Below, piece after piece: positions 1-8,854 of a stretch of 34,989 bases of DNA. Position 1 is the stretch's first letter, and each line of letters starts with the position of its first letter. Both the position numbers and the translations under genes were made by a program. The DNA is from Rhodopseudomonas sp. BR0M22 (GTDB lineage: Bacteria > Pseudomonadota > Alphaproteobacteria > Rhizobiales > Xanthobacteraceae), in the NCBI RefSeq assembly GCF_010907035.1, contig NZ_QUMK01000062.1, positions 1 to 34,989 of the forward strand, given 5' to 3'. Under the pieces are notes generated by a model. It made no database searches, was not told the origin of the DNA, and saw only the letters and a list, made by a program, of their open reading frames with translations.

Positions 1-76
1 CGTACTCAGCGATCAGAAAACGCCACTTCTGGATGTAGTTTCTTTCAATCGTCCGATCGAAGCTGTTGTCGCGCAT
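1..76 (-). CDS. 5' end of an unidentified gene running off the left edge
   Basis: An ATG on the minus strand at 76 is preceded by a strong ribosome binding site (GGGAGG, with five bases before the ATG) and stays open to the window edge. About 25 residues are visible, beginning MRDNSFDRTIERNYIQKW. The peptide is polar and rich in Arg, Asn and aromatic residues. It faintly recalls the N-terminus of HTH/transposase-like proteins, but this is too little sequence to assign. The good Shine-Dalgarno sequence is the main support. The gene is truncated only by the window, so nothing can be said about its integrity. Confidence 0.45.
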   Translation of the reverse strand, partial: MRDNSFDRTIERNYIQKWRFLIAEY

Positions 77-127
77 CGAAGCCTCCCTGATGGGTGGATT
101 CGATCACCGAATTGTTGAACATGCACA

Positions 128-203
128 ATTGCGAGCGAAGCGAAGCAATCCAGCCTCGTGCACTGAAGCGGATTGCTTCGTCGCTTCGCTCCTCGCAATG
201 ACG
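128..203. repeat. Palindromic interspersed repeat, family 1 (copy A)
   Basis: The left arm (128-151) starts ATTGCGAGCGAAGCGAAGC and the right arm (170-199) ends CTCCTCGCAAT, so the two arms are inverted copies around a short variable centre. The right arm is the exact reverse complement of the left arm of a second copy at 29646-29728, so the two copies are in opposite orientation. It lies between a minus-strand gene start (76) and a plus-strand gene start (227). It reads through as an open frame beginning MLRRFAPRND that runs into the downstream gene and could be mistaken for its N-terminus. Confidence 0.85.
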
Positions 204-226
204 AAGAGACACTAGGAGTACTTAAG

Positions 227-1450
227 ATGCCCACCGAACGTTTCCAATTTCCAGGCAGCGGCGGGCATCAGCTTGCAGCGGCGCTTGATCTGCCGGATGC
301 GCAGCCGCTCGCCTATGCGCTGTTCGCGCATTGCTTCACCTGCAGCAAGGACAACTTGGCGGCGCGGCGGATCTCGGCGGCGCTGGCGGCGCGCGGCATC
401 GCGGTGCTGCGGTTCGACTTCACCGGATTGGGCGCCAGCGAGGGAGAGTTCGAGAACGCCACGTTTTCATCCAACGTCGCCGATCTGGTTCTGGCAGCCG
501 ATCATCTGCGGTCGACGCATCAAGCCCCGTCGCTGCTGATCGGCCATAGCCTCGGCGGCGCGGCGGTGCTGGCGGCTGCAGCACAAATCCCTGAAGCGAA
601 GGCGATCGCAACGATTGCGGCGCCGTCCGATCCGTCGCACGTCACCGGACTGTTTGCCGATCAGGTCGAAACGATCCGCAGCGAAGGCAGCGTCGATGTC
701 TCCCTCGCCGGCCGGCCTTTCACGATCAAGCGCGCGTTTCTCGACGATATCGCCGAACACAATCTGATGGCTGAAATCGCCAAGCTGCACAAAGCGCTGC
801 TGATCCTGCACGCGCCGACCGACGACACCGTCGGCATCGACAACGCCACCAAGATCTTCCTCGCGGCGAAGCATCCGAAGAGCTTCGTGTCGCTCGATCA
901 CGCCGACCATCTGCTGAGCGATCGTCGCGACGCGAATTACGCGGCCGGCGTGATCGCCGCCTGGGCGCAGCGCTACATTGATGCCGAACCGCCGGCCCCA
1001 ACCGCCGGTGCGCCGGAAGTGCCACGCCTCGTCACCGTGCAGGAAACCGGCGACGGCAAATTCCAGCAGCAGATCAGCGTCGGACCGCATCGGCTGCTGG
1101 CTGACGAGCCCGCCAACGTCGGCGGCCGCGACAGCGGTCCGGGGCCCTACGATCTCTTGCTGTCCGCGCTCGGCGCCTGCACCTCGATGACGATGCGGCT
1201 CTATGCCGAACGCAAGGCGCTGCCGCTCGATCGCGTCACGGTGACGCTGAGCCATGCCAAGATCCACGCCGAGGATTGCGCCGAATGCGAAACCAAGGTC
1301 GGCCTGCTCGACCGCATCGAGCGGGTGATCGGCATCGAGGGTGACCTGTCGGCCGAGCAGCGCGCCAAACTGATCGAGATCGCCGACAAGTGCCCGGTGC
1401 ACCGCACCCTCACCTCGGAAGTCAGCATCATCACGCGTAGCGTCGATTGA
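227..1450 (+). CDS. Alpha/beta hydrolase-OsmC fusion protein
   Basis: This 407-residue protein joins two enzymes. Residues 1-255 are an alpha/beta hydrolase: the nucleophile elbow GHSLGG places Ser108, an acidic pair lies at Asp199/Asp200, and His228 (in DHADHL) is the likely catalytic His. Residues 265-407 are an OsmC/Ohr-like domain with its two reactive cysteines, Cys318 in LGACTSMTM and Cys389 in DKCPVHRTL. OsmC proteins reduce organic hydroperoxides through such a cysteine pair; what the hydrolase half acts on is unknown. The start at 227 is chosen because AGGAG at 214-218 precedes it with good spacing and because the 18 codons upstream are repeat-derived. The fusion is a recognised bacterial architecture. 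A fatty acid desaturase follows 52 bp downstream on the same strand, which suggests a role in lipid or peroxide handling (inference). Confidence 0.88.
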   Translation: MPTERFQFPGSGGHQLAAALDLPDAQPLAYALFAHCFTCSKDNLAARRISAALAARGIAVLRFDFTGLGASEGEFENATFSSNVADLVLAADHLRSTHQAPSLLIGHSLGGAAVLAAAAQIPEAKAIATIAAPSDPSHVTGLFADQVETIRSEGSVDVSLAGRPFTIKRAFLDDIAEHNLMAEIAKLHKALLILHAPTDDTVGIDNATKIFLAAKHPKSFVSLDHADHLLSDRRDANYAAGVIAAWAQRYIDAEPPAPTAGAPEVPRLVTVQETGDGKFQQQISVGPHRLLADEPANVGGRDSGPGPYDLLLSALGACTSMTMRLYAERKALPLDRVTVTLSHAKIHAEDCAECETKVGLLDRIERVIGIEGDLSAEQRAKLIEIADKCPVHRTLTSEVSIITRSVD

Positions 1451-1502
1451 CGCTGCCGGCCGCTTCCCCGACACTGCGACAAACAAAATCAGGGAGGCGG
1501 CG

Positions 1503-2465
1503 ATGCCGGCCGTGGCGCGGATCGATCCGAAGACGATTTTCTCCGCCGACGAATGGGCGCGGCTGACGCATCGCAGCTCGGCTCGCGGCCTGTGGCTGGT
1601 GGCGCATGCCTGGGGCTGTATCGCTCTCGCCGTGGCGCTGGTGACGATCTGGCCGAACCCGCTGACCTGGCTGATCGCGGTGATGATCGTCGGCACCAGG
1701 CAGCTCGGTCTCGCCATCCTGATGCACGAGGCGGCGCATGGCGGACTACACCGCAATCCCAAGCTGAACGAGAGGATCGGGCAATGGCTATGCGCAGTGC
1801 CGGTCGGCGCCGATCTGCCGGCGTATCGGCGCTATCATTTGCAGCATCACAAATTCACCCAGCAGCCCGAGGATCCCGATCTGGTGCTGTCGGCGCCGTT
1901 CCCGATCAGCAAGGAGAGCTTCGCCCGCAAGGCGATCCGCGATCTCACCGGACAGACCTTCGTCAAGCAGCGGTTGCCGGCGCTGAAAGCGCTGTTCGCG
2001 CCGGTGGACAGCGGCGCGCCGAAGCACGACAGCTTCGTCGCCAGCGGCAAGGCGCGCACCCAGCGCTTCCTCGCCGCCAACGCGGTGCTGCTGGCGCTGT
2101 TCTGGCTGGCCGGTGCCGGCATCTGGTACGTCGGCGTCTGGCTGGTGGCGATGGCGACCTGGCTGCCGCTGGTGACGCGGGTGCGCAACATCGCCGAACA
2201 CGCCTGCACCTCGACCGGGGCCGATCCGTTCAGCCAGGCCCGCACCACGCTGGCCAATCCGCTGGAGCGCGCGCTGATCGCGCCGTATTGGGTCAACTAC
2301 CACGCCGAGCATCATCTGTTCATGTACCTTCCCTGCTACAATCTGCCGGAAGCGCACCGGCTGCTGCAGCAGAAGGGCCTGATCGGCCGTGTCACAGTGG
2401 CGCCGTCGTATCGCGACGTGCTGAAGCTGGCGACAACGAAGCCACGCGCGATGGCGGCGGAGTAG
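1503..2465 (+). CDS. Membrane fatty acid desaturase family protein
   Basis: A 320-residue integral membrane protein with the three histidine clusters of the fatty acid desaturase superfamily: HEAAHGGLH (from residue 75), HLQHH (112-116) and HAEHH (267-271), plus an AEH at 231-233. These ligate the di-iron centre that inserts double bonds or hydroxyl groups into acyl chains using oxygen. Hydrophobic segments fall near residues 30-50, 55-74, 188-205 and 206-224. GGGAGG at 1492-1497 is well placed before the ATG. It is probably co-transcribed with the hydrolase-OsmC gene. Substrate and regiospecificity cannot be inferred; beta-carotene hydroxylase-like or alkane-type activity is not excluded. 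Confidence 0.85.
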   Translation: MPAVARIDPKTIFSADEWARLTHRSSARGLWLVAHAWGCIALAVALVTIWPNPLTWLIAVMIVGTRQLGLAILMHEAAHGGLHRNPKLNERIGQWLCAVPVGADLPAYRRYHLQHHKFTQQPEDPDLVLSAPFPISKESFARKAIRDLTGQTFVKQRLPALKALFAPVDSGAPKHDSFVASGKARTQRFLAANAVLLALFWLAGAGIWYVGVWLVAMATWLPLVTRVRNIAEHACTSTGADPFSQARTTLANPLERALIAPYWVNYHAEHHLFMYLPCYNLPEAHRLLQQKGLIGRVTVAPSYRDVLKLATTKPRAMAAE

Positions 2466-2543
2466 CTCGCGCGGCTGCTGCTCGGATCAACGCCGGGCGG
2501 CTCTTCGTCGTCACCCGTCGCGTCCTTCATCACCCATTCCTCC

Positions 2544-2590
2544 GTCGTCATCCCCGCGCATACGGGGAATCCAGTACTCCGCATTTGCGG
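2544..2590. terminator. Hairpins in a convergent intergenic region, possible bidirectional terminator or half repeat
   Basis: Between the convergent desaturase and dabA genes (2466-2648) lie two short hairpins: CCCCG (2552-2556) pairing with CGGGG (2563-2567), and CCGCA (2579-2583) with TGCGG (2586-2590). The first stem and the following GGAATCCAGTA resemble half of a common dispersed repeat found in many proteobacteria. There is no T-tract, so a classical Rho-independent terminator is not shown. The rest of this 183-bp interval holds nothing I can assign. Confidence 0.4.
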
Positions 2591-2648
2591 ATGCGGGCGG
2601 CGGCTGCGTTCGCAGACAAGGACAGGCTGGATCGCGGCCGAGGGCGTT

Positions 2649-5078
2649 TCACTGCGGCGCGGCGGCCGGCCCGGCCGCTGTGTCGGCGCTCTCGATGGCT
2701 TGCCAATCGAGCCCCCCGGCATAGCGCCACGCCATCCGGCCACGCTCGTCGAGCGCGAACAGGTGCAGCCATTTGTTGTCGAACAGCGCTCTGACCTCCG
2801 GATGACGAGCGAGCACGGTCGCGATCGCCTCACGTGGCGCCGCGATCAGAACCGACAGCCGCAGCGGATCGTGGGTCAAGCGGGTGCCGTCATGCACCGA
2901 CTGCCACGGGAGCCCGGCGCGGAGCAGGCCGCCATTGCCTTCGACGACGCCGATGCCGCCGGTGACGTTGTGAAGCAGTTTGTTTCCCGCGCCCAGGACC
3001 GCCGGTGCGACGGTCGAGCCGTAGGACTGCAGACTGATCCAGCTCGCGACCACGACCGGCGCAGTCAGGATCAGCTCCAGAACACCCAGCTTTTCATCCT
3101 TGGCGTAGTCATAGTCGTGCAGAAACACCCGGCCCTCGAAATTGCAGCCCCTGGTCAGCTCCCGGGGCGCGGCGAGGAAGGCCTGACAGCCGGCGAGCGC
3201 CCATTCCGGCCGCACCTCGGCCCAGTCGCGCGCGCGCCGCGCGACTTCATCACCGCTCGAGGCCCGCGGCAGGCGGAGCGACCGCTCGCTCCGCGCCAGA
3301 GTGCCGGCAGCGGCGAGCCATGCTTTGGCCCGGTCCAGATCGACCCGATGCGCTGGCGAAGGCGCGTCGGCGTCGTACAGCGTGACCCGGTCGGTGACGG
3401 TGTCGTGGAGAGCAGCGACGAACCAGGTATCGACCGGGATCCTGATGTCCCGCCCGGCAAGCCCGGCCCGCACCTCGCGGTCGTTGAGCAGCGCGGCGAG
3501 CAGTCGAGCGTTGACGTCGCCGGAATGGCCGCCGCAGGCACCGCAGGCAAGCGCGCTGGCATGCGGATTGTTGAGGACCCCGGCGCCGTGGCCTGCGATC
3601 AGAACCAGCCGAGCGAACGGACCGGTCAGCGACATCGCCCTCAGCACAGTCTCGGCGGTATCGATGCGGACGGCGAGGTCGGGCGCCGGATCGAACCGCG
3701 GCGCAGCCTCGTCCGGCGCGGCGGGCTCGTCGAACCCGAGCCCATCCCACATCAGCTTGCCGACATAGACCGGTCCGGTGGCCTCGACAAAGGCGAAGGA
3801 CGAGATTGCGGCGAGCTTGAACCGTCCCCATGCGCGTTTGGCGCGCGCGGCGAGCCGCGCCGCGGCGTCGTTGCGCGCAAGCGCGCCGGCGTCCGTGCCG
3901 GTGCAGGTGAAGGCGCCCGGCGTCATCAGCACCGGAAACCGGTTCTCGACGACGTCCGAAGCAAACGCGCGATGCGCGATCCTGAGACCGAAGAAGCCGC
4001 CGAAGCCCATCGTCTCGATGCCGGAGTCGAGGCTCTCCAGCGCCCGCCGGAAAACCTCCGACCTCACATCGATGCAGAACGCCGCCTGCATCGCCGGGCG
4101 CTCGGCAATGGACACCACGGGTTGCCGAAGCAGCTCGGCCTGAAGCCGCCGCTGGCTCGCGCGCTCGGCGGCCTCCTGAAGGATCGCGTCGATATATTCG
4201 TCGGCGGTCGGCTGGACCGGATCAGCGAATGCCGCCGCAGCTTGCCGCCAAGCCGGTTCGATGGCCGCTGCGTAGTTCCGGAGCAGCGCCTCCTCCCAGA
4301 TCAGCCGGATGGCGAGCAGGTCGGTGAGCGCCGCGTCGGAGCCGCCGCCGAGTTCGGCCTGCCACAGCCGGTAGCGCGCGAACTGCGACCAGCCGGAAAG
4401 TCCGGTCAACAGCCGGTGGAAATAGCTCTCCAGGGCATCACCGCCCAGGCCGAGGGAGTTTGCCGCGCCGACCAGAGTTTCGGCGGACGAGGACGGCGCC
4501 GCTGCCACGCGTGACGCAAAACCTGCGAGCCCGAAGATCTCCGGGGTCAGGTCGTGGGTGGCGACAAGGCGCCAGGCCTGATAGGCGGAGGTTGCGTTCG
4601 GGGCCGCCCACAGCGCCTGGCCTTCGTCGAAATAGCCCGCCGCCCAATGTCCGATCCTCTCGGCGACGAAGCCCGTCCAGTCGAGGCCCGAGGCGGCACT
4701 GGCCAGCTCGGCGACCGTCGGCAGCGCCACGACCGGCGCCGCGGGCGCCCGCGCGGCGCGCTTCAGATCAGCCAATGTCGCGGGCCGCATCGCCGGCGGC
4801 GCCGCTTCGAGCGCGGCCGTGAGATCATCGTCGGCGATCTCACCGCGGTCGATGCGTTCGAGGTACCAGGCGCGCGGCATGGTCAGGCTGGCGCCGGCCG
4901 CACGCCGCCACCGTGCTGCGGCCACGGCCAGCGGCTCACCGGTCTGACCGAGAAACGGATTGACGGCGACGCTCGAAGTCAGCGGCCAGAGCGGCGGGAT
5001 GGCGCGGGCGGCGCGATCGGCCGCGGCGAGGACCAGTTCGTCGTCGGTCGACGAAATCTGCGGGGCGATCATCAGCAT
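2649..5078 (-). CDS. dabA: DabA, zinc-binding subunit of the DAB inorganic carbon transporter (UPF0753/DUF2309)
   Basis: This 809-residue protein matches the DabA (DUF2309) family, a cytoplasmic beta-carbonic-anhydrase-like subunit that, with membrane partner DabB, is proposed to hydrate CO2 vectorially and accumulate bicarbonate. The zinc-site residues described for Halothiobacillus DabA (Cys351, Asp353, His524, Cys539) have clear counterparts: Cys335 and Asp337 in FCIDVRSE, His497 in GHGAG, and Cys512 in [11 protein letters not shown]. The Cys-x-Asp spacing and the 15-residue His-Cys spacing are both kept. The start ATG has AGGAGG just upstream. It follows dabB by 16 bp on the same strand, so the two form an operon. 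Length is typical for the family. Role in this organism (autotrophic carbon supply) is inferred. Confidence 0.93.
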   Translation of the reverse strand: MLMIAPQISSTDDELVLAAADRAARAIPPLWPLTSSVAVNPFLGQTGEPLAVAAARWRRAAGASLTMPRAWYLERIDRGEIADDDLTAALEAAPPAMRPATLADLKRAARAPAAPVVALPTVAELASAASGLDWTGFVAERIGHWAAGYFDEGQALWAAPNATSAYQAWRLVATHDLTPEIFGLAGFASRVAAAPSSSAETLVGAANSLGLGGDALESYFHRLLTGLSGWSQFARYRLWQAELGGGSDAALTDLLAIRLIWEEALLRNYAAAIEPAWRQAAAAFADPVQPTADEYIDAILQEAAERASQRRLQAELLRQPVVSIAERPAMQAAFCIDVRSEVFRRALESLDSGIETMGFGGFFGLRIAHRAFASDVVENRFPVLMTPGAFTCTGTDAGALARNDAAARLAARAKRAWGRFKLAAISSFAFVEATGPVYVGKLMWDGLGFDEPAAPDEAAPRFDPAPDLAVRIDTAETVLRAMSLTGPFARLVLIAGHGAGVLNNPHASALACGACGGHSGDVNARLLAALLNDREVRAGLAGRDIRIPVDTWFVAALHDTVTDRVTLYDADAPSPAHRVDLDRAKAWLAAAGTLARSERSLRLPRASSGDEVARRARDWAEVRPEWALAGCQAFLAAPRELTRGCNFEGRVFLHDYDYAKDEKLGVLELILTAPVVVASWISLQSYGSTVAPAVLGAGNKLLHNVTGGIGVVEGNGGLLRAGLPWQSVHDGTRLTHDPLRLSVLIAAPREAIATVLARHPEVRALFDNKWLHLFALDERGRMAWRYAGGLDWQAIESADTAAGPAAAPQ

Positions 5079-5094
5079 GGGCTCCTCCTGAGAT

Positions 5095-6669
5095 TTACGA
5101 CGGCTGCCGGGCGGACCAGCCGCCGAGCGCCCGATCGAGGGCTGCGTTGAGATAAAGGCCGTTCGCGAGGTGAACCCGGAGGCCGGCGGCGGCGGGATGT
5201 GCCGACCACAGCGGCAACAGGGCCTGCGCGATGGCGACGGTGCCGAAGCTCAGCACGGTCAGCGCAATCAGCGTCCATTCCAGCCGCGCCGGCGTCGGGG
5301 TCGGCGGCAGCGTACCGGCCGAGAGCCATTCCGCCGCGCTCTGCAGCGTGAAGTAACCAAGGCCGGCGGCCGCCGCGTAGGCACTGGTCTTTCGCGTCAG
5401 CACACGCGGTGCAGCGTCTGCCAGCCCCTGGGCGAGCAGATAGGCCACGCCGAAGATCAGGATCGCACCCAGCGCCCAGGATTGCGGTGGTTTATGCGCG
5501 GCGCCGAGTGCCAGATCGAAACCGACGCCGATCGCGACGTACAGGGCCAGCGCGGCCAGGAAGGCGCGGGCGACCGCGACGCCGTTCGGCACCGCCACCG
5601 GCCCCGGCCGACGGATCGCCGCGACCCGGCCGACGGCGCCGCCCGAGGTGAGAAAAGCGTGCGCCTTGTACAGCGAATGCGCCACGACGTGCAGCAGCGC
5701 CAGCGGAAACAGCCCGAGGCCGCATTCCAGGATCATGAACCCCATCTGCGCCACGGTCGACCAGGCCAGCGACGTCTTCACCGCCGGCTGCGTCAGCATC
5801 ACCACCGCGCCGAACAGAGCGGTGAAGCCGCCGACGATAATCAGCACGGCAAGCACGCCCGGCGCCATCACCACTACATCGGCGAACCGGATCAGCAGAA
5901 AGCCACCGCCGTTGACTACGCCGGCGTGGAGCAGCGCCGACACCGGCGTCGGCGCTTCCATCACCTCGGTGAGCCAGCCGTGAGTTGGAAACTGGGCCGA
6001 TTTCAGCAGCGCGGCAAGCGCGAGCAGCGCCGCCGCGGCGACGCCTGTCGCGCCGAGCTCGCCACCGGCCCGCGCCGCGGCGTTGATGCTGGCAATGTCG
6101 CTCGACCCGAAGTCGACGATCAGCAGGGCGGTCGCGGCCACGAGCGCGACCGCGCCGATATTGGAGAACAGCCGCTTCTTGCCCGCCGCGCGCTGCGCCG
6201 TAACACGCTCCGGATAGAACAGCAGCAGGCGGTGCAGACTCAAGCTGACGGCAATCCAGCTCACGATCAACTGGGCCAGGTTGCCGGCCTGCACCAGCAG
6301 CAGCACCGCCGCCAGCGTCGCGCACAGCCAGGCGGTGAACGCGCCGTGACGCGGCTCGCCATCGAGATAGCTGCGAGAAAACCGCACCACGATCCAGCCG
6401 ATGAACGCAACCAGCATCAGCATGGCGACGCTGACGACGTCGATGCGCGCCGAAAGGCCGACACCCGCCACGCCGATCAGCGGGCTCGTCGACGGGCCGC
6501 GGCCGATCAGAAGCGCCAGGGAGGCAATCGCGATCAGCAACGCCAGCCCGGCCGCGACCTCGGCCAGGACGGCGGTCGGGCGAGGCCGGTGCGGGGCAGC
6601 AAGCCCGGCCCTGCAGGCGGCGGCGACGAGTAGCAGAGGGGCTGCGAGAGGCAGAAAATCGAGCGGCAC
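5095..6669 (-). CDS. dabB: DabB, NuoL-like proton-conducting membrane subunit of the DAB transporter
   Basis: A 524-residue, very hydrophobic protein of the NADH-quinone oxidoreductase subunit 5 / Mrp antiporter type, with roughly 13-14 membrane segments. The conserved core [13 protein letters not shown] followed by [12 protein letters not shown] is typical of NuoL-like proteins and carries the Lys and His used in proton translocation. Paired with DUF2309, this type is DabB, thought to couple proton flow to DabA. I place the start at the GTG at 6669 because GGAGGA lies directly upstream; a longer ATG frame from 6723 gives an 18-residue Arg/Cys-rich extension with no binding site. It is divergent from a LysR gene. 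Confidence 0.9.
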   Translation of the reverse strand: MPLDFLPLAAPLLLVAAACRAGLAAPHRPRPTAVLAEVAAGLALLIAIASLALLIGRGPSTSPLIGVAGVGLSARIDVVSVAMLMLVAFIGWIVVRFSRSYLDGEPRHGAFTAWLCATLAAVLLLVQAGNLAQLIVSWIAVSLSLHRLLLFYPERVTAQRAAGKKRLFSNIGAVALVAATALLIVDFGSSDIASINAAARAGGELGATGVAAAALLALAALLKSAQFPTHGWLTEVMEAPTPVSALLHAGVVNGGGFLLIRFADVVVMAPGVLAVLIIVGGFTALFGAVVMLTQPAVKTSLAWSTVAQMGFMILECGLGLFPLALLHVVAHSLYKAHAFLTSGGAVGRVAAIRRPGPVAVPNGVAVARAFLAALALYVAIGVGFDLALGAAHKPPQSWALGAILIFGVAYLLAQGLADAAPRVLTRKTSAYAAAAGLGYFTLQSAAEWLSAGTLPPTPTPARLEWTLIALTVLSFGTVAIAQALLPLWSAHPAAAGLRVHLANGLYLNAALDRALGGWSARQPS

Positions 6670-6749
6670 GGGCTTCCTCCGGGAATGACAGAACGTCCGC
6701 CCTCCGCATAGCCGCGGCGTCATCGCGAATAAAATGCATTGTTTTCGAG

Positions 6750-6776
6750 ATATCGTTCGCTATTATCGAACGATAT
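6750..6776. promoter_or_regulatory. Perfect 10-bp dyad in the dabB-lysR divergent region, candidate LysR operator
   Basis: ATATCGTTCG (6750-6759) and CGAACGATAT (6767-6776) form a perfect inverted repeat with a 7-bp spacer, the general form of a LysR-type recognition site. The right arm contains the first two bases of the lysR start codon. A weaker second dyad, ATCGCGAA (6722-6729) with TTCGAGAT (6744-6751, one mismatch), lies toward dabB and touches the first, reminiscent of the recognition/activation site pairs of LysR regulators. Inferred role: autorepression of lysR and control of dabBA. No confident -35/-10 was found. Confidence 0.65.
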
Positions 6777-7671
6777 GATCCAGCTGAATTTCAATCACCT
6801 GCGTTACTTCTGGGCCGTCGCCCACGACGGCAACCTGACGCGGACCGCACAGCGACTGAATCTCACGCAATCGGCGCTGTCTGTTCAGATCCGCAAGCTA
6901 GAGCAGGAGCTCGGTCATCCGCTGTTCGAACGCCGCGGCCGCCAATTGCATCTGACCGAGGCGGGCCGCATCGCCCTCGATCACGCCGATGCGATCATCG
7001 CGACCGGCGACGAGCTGATCGGCACGCTTCGCGACGCCGGCATCGCGCGGCAGGCGCTGCGCGTCGGAGCGCTGGCGACGTTGTCGCGCAACTTTCAGAT
7101 GGCGTTTCTGCGGCCGTTGCTCGGCCGCGCCAATGTCGAGTTGATCCTGCGTTCTGGAAGCACCGCGGAGCTGTTGCAGTCGCTCGAGGATCTGAGCCTC
7201 GACGTCGTCCTGATCAACCACGCCCCGGCGCGTGACAAGCTGACACGCTTCGTCGCCCACCGCCTGGCCGAACAGGCCGTCAGCCTGGTCGGCACGCGCG
7301 CCCGTCTTCGGAAGAAGGGCAGCCTGATCGAGCGACTACGGCAGCATCCGCTGATCGTGCCGACGGCGGACAGCGGCATCCGCATCGGTTTCGACGCACT
7401 TGCAAATCGGCTCGGCGTTCGGCCGCAGATCGCCGCCGAGGTCGAAGACATGGCGATGATGCGACTGCTCGCCCGCGAGGATCTCGGCTTGGCGGTGCTG
7501 CCGCCGATCGTCGTCCGGGACGAAATCGCAGCGGGCCGCTTAGTCGAGGCCCACAAACTGCCGGGGCTCGCGGAGACCTTTTATGCCGTCACGATCGAAC
7601 GGCGCTTTCCCAATCCGCTGGTCGCTGAACTGATTCACCGAAAAGAAAAATGGGGCGTCGGACCGACATGA
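6775..7671 (+). CDS. LysR-family regulator divergent from dabBA
   Basis: This 298-residue protein has an N-terminal winged HTH (about residues 5-64, with TRTAQRLNLTQSALSVQIRKLE as the recognition region) and a C-terminal LysR substrate-binding domain. The N-terminus LNFNHLRYFW is of the NhaR-like type. Its position next to dabBA, with a shared 105-bp control region, points to control of inorganic carbon uptake, as CbbR/CcmR-type LysR proteins do elsewhere (inference). The start at 6775 fits the family alignment, but no Shine-Dalgarno sequence is visible, and the codon lies within the dyad. A TTG at 6739 in frame would add 12 residues and has no better site. Effector unknown. Confidence 0.88.
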   Translation: MIQLNFNHLRYFWAVAHDGNLTRTAQRLNLTQSALSVQIRKLEQELGHPLFERRGRQLHLTEAGRIALDHADAIIATGDELIGTLRDAGIARQALRVGALATLSRNFQMAFLRPLLGRANVELILRSGSTAELLQSLEDLSLDVVLINHAPARDKLTRFVAHRLAEQAVSLVGTRARLRKKGSLIERLRQHPLIVPTADSGIRIGFDALANRLGVRPQIAAEVEDMAMMRLLAREDLGLAVLPPIVVRDEIAAGRLVEAHKLPGLAETFYAVTIERRFPNPLVAELIHRKEKWGVGPT

Positions 7672-8116
7672 CACGTGAGATGGCCGTGCAGATCTGCCAT
7701 GTGGCATTTCCTGCCATCTCGGAAGCGATCCTTGCCGGCCAACGTCCGCTCCCGCCCGAAACCGGCTACCAGCGAGCGCGGAGCGGCAATGATTGCTACA
7801 CCGGACCACTGACTTAAGTTCGGGAGACCGAGGGCGAGCGGTCGTGTTCGCAGGCGAGTACGTTGCTATCCTCGCGCGCAGCGTCGCTGCTCTGGAATAA
7901 CGGGTCGCCCGGTCCGGCCTATCTGTGGGCGGCGGAAAAGCCTGCTCCGCAGATCAACGACGGCGGCGGACCAGCTCGGGGGGCGGGGTTCGCGAGCCGG
8001 CGCTCGCGCCTCGGAACGACGGAACGAAATCCTGACTGATGACATGGCGAAGCTGCGCGTTCGGACCGATCATCGCTTTGTCGCGCGACGAGGCGACACC
8101 GGCCGCGGCCGGCCCG
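7672..8116. other. Intergenic region with short hairpins and a degenerate repeat
   Basis: No convincing gene is seen. Just after the lysR stop, GAGATGGC (7677-7684) pairs with GCCATCTC (7713-7720), enclosing a smaller hairpin, TGCCA (7695-7699) with TGGCA (7702-7706); this could be a transcript end structure but has no T-run. At 7985-8022 lies what looks like a decayed half of the family 2 repeat. This interval also serves as the 3' side of the minus-strand gene ending at 8117. Confidence 0.45.
7985..8022. repeat. Degenerate half copy of repeat family 2
   Basis: The stretch begins GGGGTTCGCGAGC and ends CGCCTCGGAACGACGG, matching the right half of the family 2 elements (which read GGGTTCGCG...CGCCCCGGAATGACGG) with substitutions. 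It contains CGCGAGC (7991-7997) pairing with GCTCGCG (8002-8008). The left half is missing or unrecognisable. It sits in the convergent interval between the lysR and the minus-strand gene at 8117. Confidence 0.5.
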
Positions 8117-8854
8117 TCAACGCCGCCGGACGCCGATCGTGTAGGACGGCCGCTGCGCGGCCTCGCGCTGGCTTCGGATCAGGCGCAGATCGTCGTCGAG
8201 GTAGATGTTCTCCATCATCGGCTTGGCCTGGAACGACTTCGCCAGCCGTTTCGCAGACGCCGCGTCGAGGCCGCTGAGATCGGGAGCGCCCAGGGTGGCG
8301 TTCGGAGCGTCGGCGCGATCGAGCTTTTGCGCGAGCACGGAATCGAACCAGGCTTCGGCATCGTCGATGCTGAGGCCCTTGTCGCGGCGGCCGCGCGCGA
8401 CTTCGATGCCGATATTCTCGATCAGCCAGCGTCCGTCCGCGACTTCGAACCGCTGCACCAGCATCAGATTGCAGGCGAGGCCGAGCGGCGTGAGCCGGTG
8501 CAGCAGCGCGTTCTGATGGCCCGGCGCATGGTGCGCGACGTTGGCGTAGAAGCCGCGATCCCGGAAGATCTGGTAGGATTGCGAGGGAATCCGGCCCGGC
8601 AGCGCATGGTGAAACGGGATGGTCGACCACACCGGCGTCCACACCCCGATCACCGGCGCGACCTGATCCTCGGCGCGCGGATACGGATTGCGCCGCGTCA
8701 GCTCGTCGATATAGGGCGCGAGCGTGCCGTCCAGCAGTGCGAGCTTTTCGCTCAGCCGCCTGTCGTCCTGGCCTTCAACCAGTTGCAACAGTCGGGTCTT
8801 GAGTGCCTGGGTACTCAGCAACGCGAGATCGGCGCAGCTCACCTTGTCCAGCAT
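8117..8854 (-). CDS. Conserved hypothetical protein, possibly PAP/fibrillin-like
   Basis: A soluble-looking 245-residue protein starting at the ATG at 8854, chosen because GGAGGG lies just upstream; an upstream extension to 8908 is Arg-rich and unsupported. No membrane segment or signal peptide is visible. The middle part, with RNPYPR, GVWTPVWSTIPF and then GLACNLMLVQRFEV, resembles the PAP/fibrillin domain (Asn-Pro-x-Pro, then a Gly-x-Trp stretch), a lipid-associated lipocalin-like fold best known from plastids and cyanobacteria. This is a weak assignment made by eye. It stands alone, flanked by gene-free intervals of about 445 and 306 bp, so it is probably monocistronic. Confidence 0.75.
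   Translation of the reverse strand: MLDKVSCADLALLSTQALKTRLLQLVEGQDDRRLSEKLALLDGTLAPYIDELTRRNPYPRAEDQVAPVIGVWTPVWSTIPFHHALPGRIPSQSYQIFRDRGFYANVAHHAPGHQNALLHRLTPLGLACNLMLVQRFEVADGRWLIENIGIEVARGRRDKGLSIDDAEAWFDSVLAQKLDRADAPNATLGAPDLSGLDAASAKRLAKSFQAKPMMENIYLDDDLRLIRSQREAAQRPSYTIGVRRR

Noticed and set aside
2700-4514. Long plus-strand open frame antisense to dabA
   Set aside because: It is Arg/Pro/Gly-rich with no family resemblance and mirrors the dabA codons; such antisense frames are expected at high GC.
5170-6633. Long plus-strand open frame antisense to dabB
   Set aside because: The translation is Arg/Gln/His-rich and lacks any motif; the hydrophobic minus-strand frame is clearly the gene.
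7668-7817. A 49-codon frame whose ATG overlaps the lysR stop (ATGA), encoding a Cys/His-containing peptide
   Set aside because: No ribosome binding site is visible, the composition is unremarkable, and it covers the hairpins that look like a transcript end. The ATGA overlap alone is not enough.
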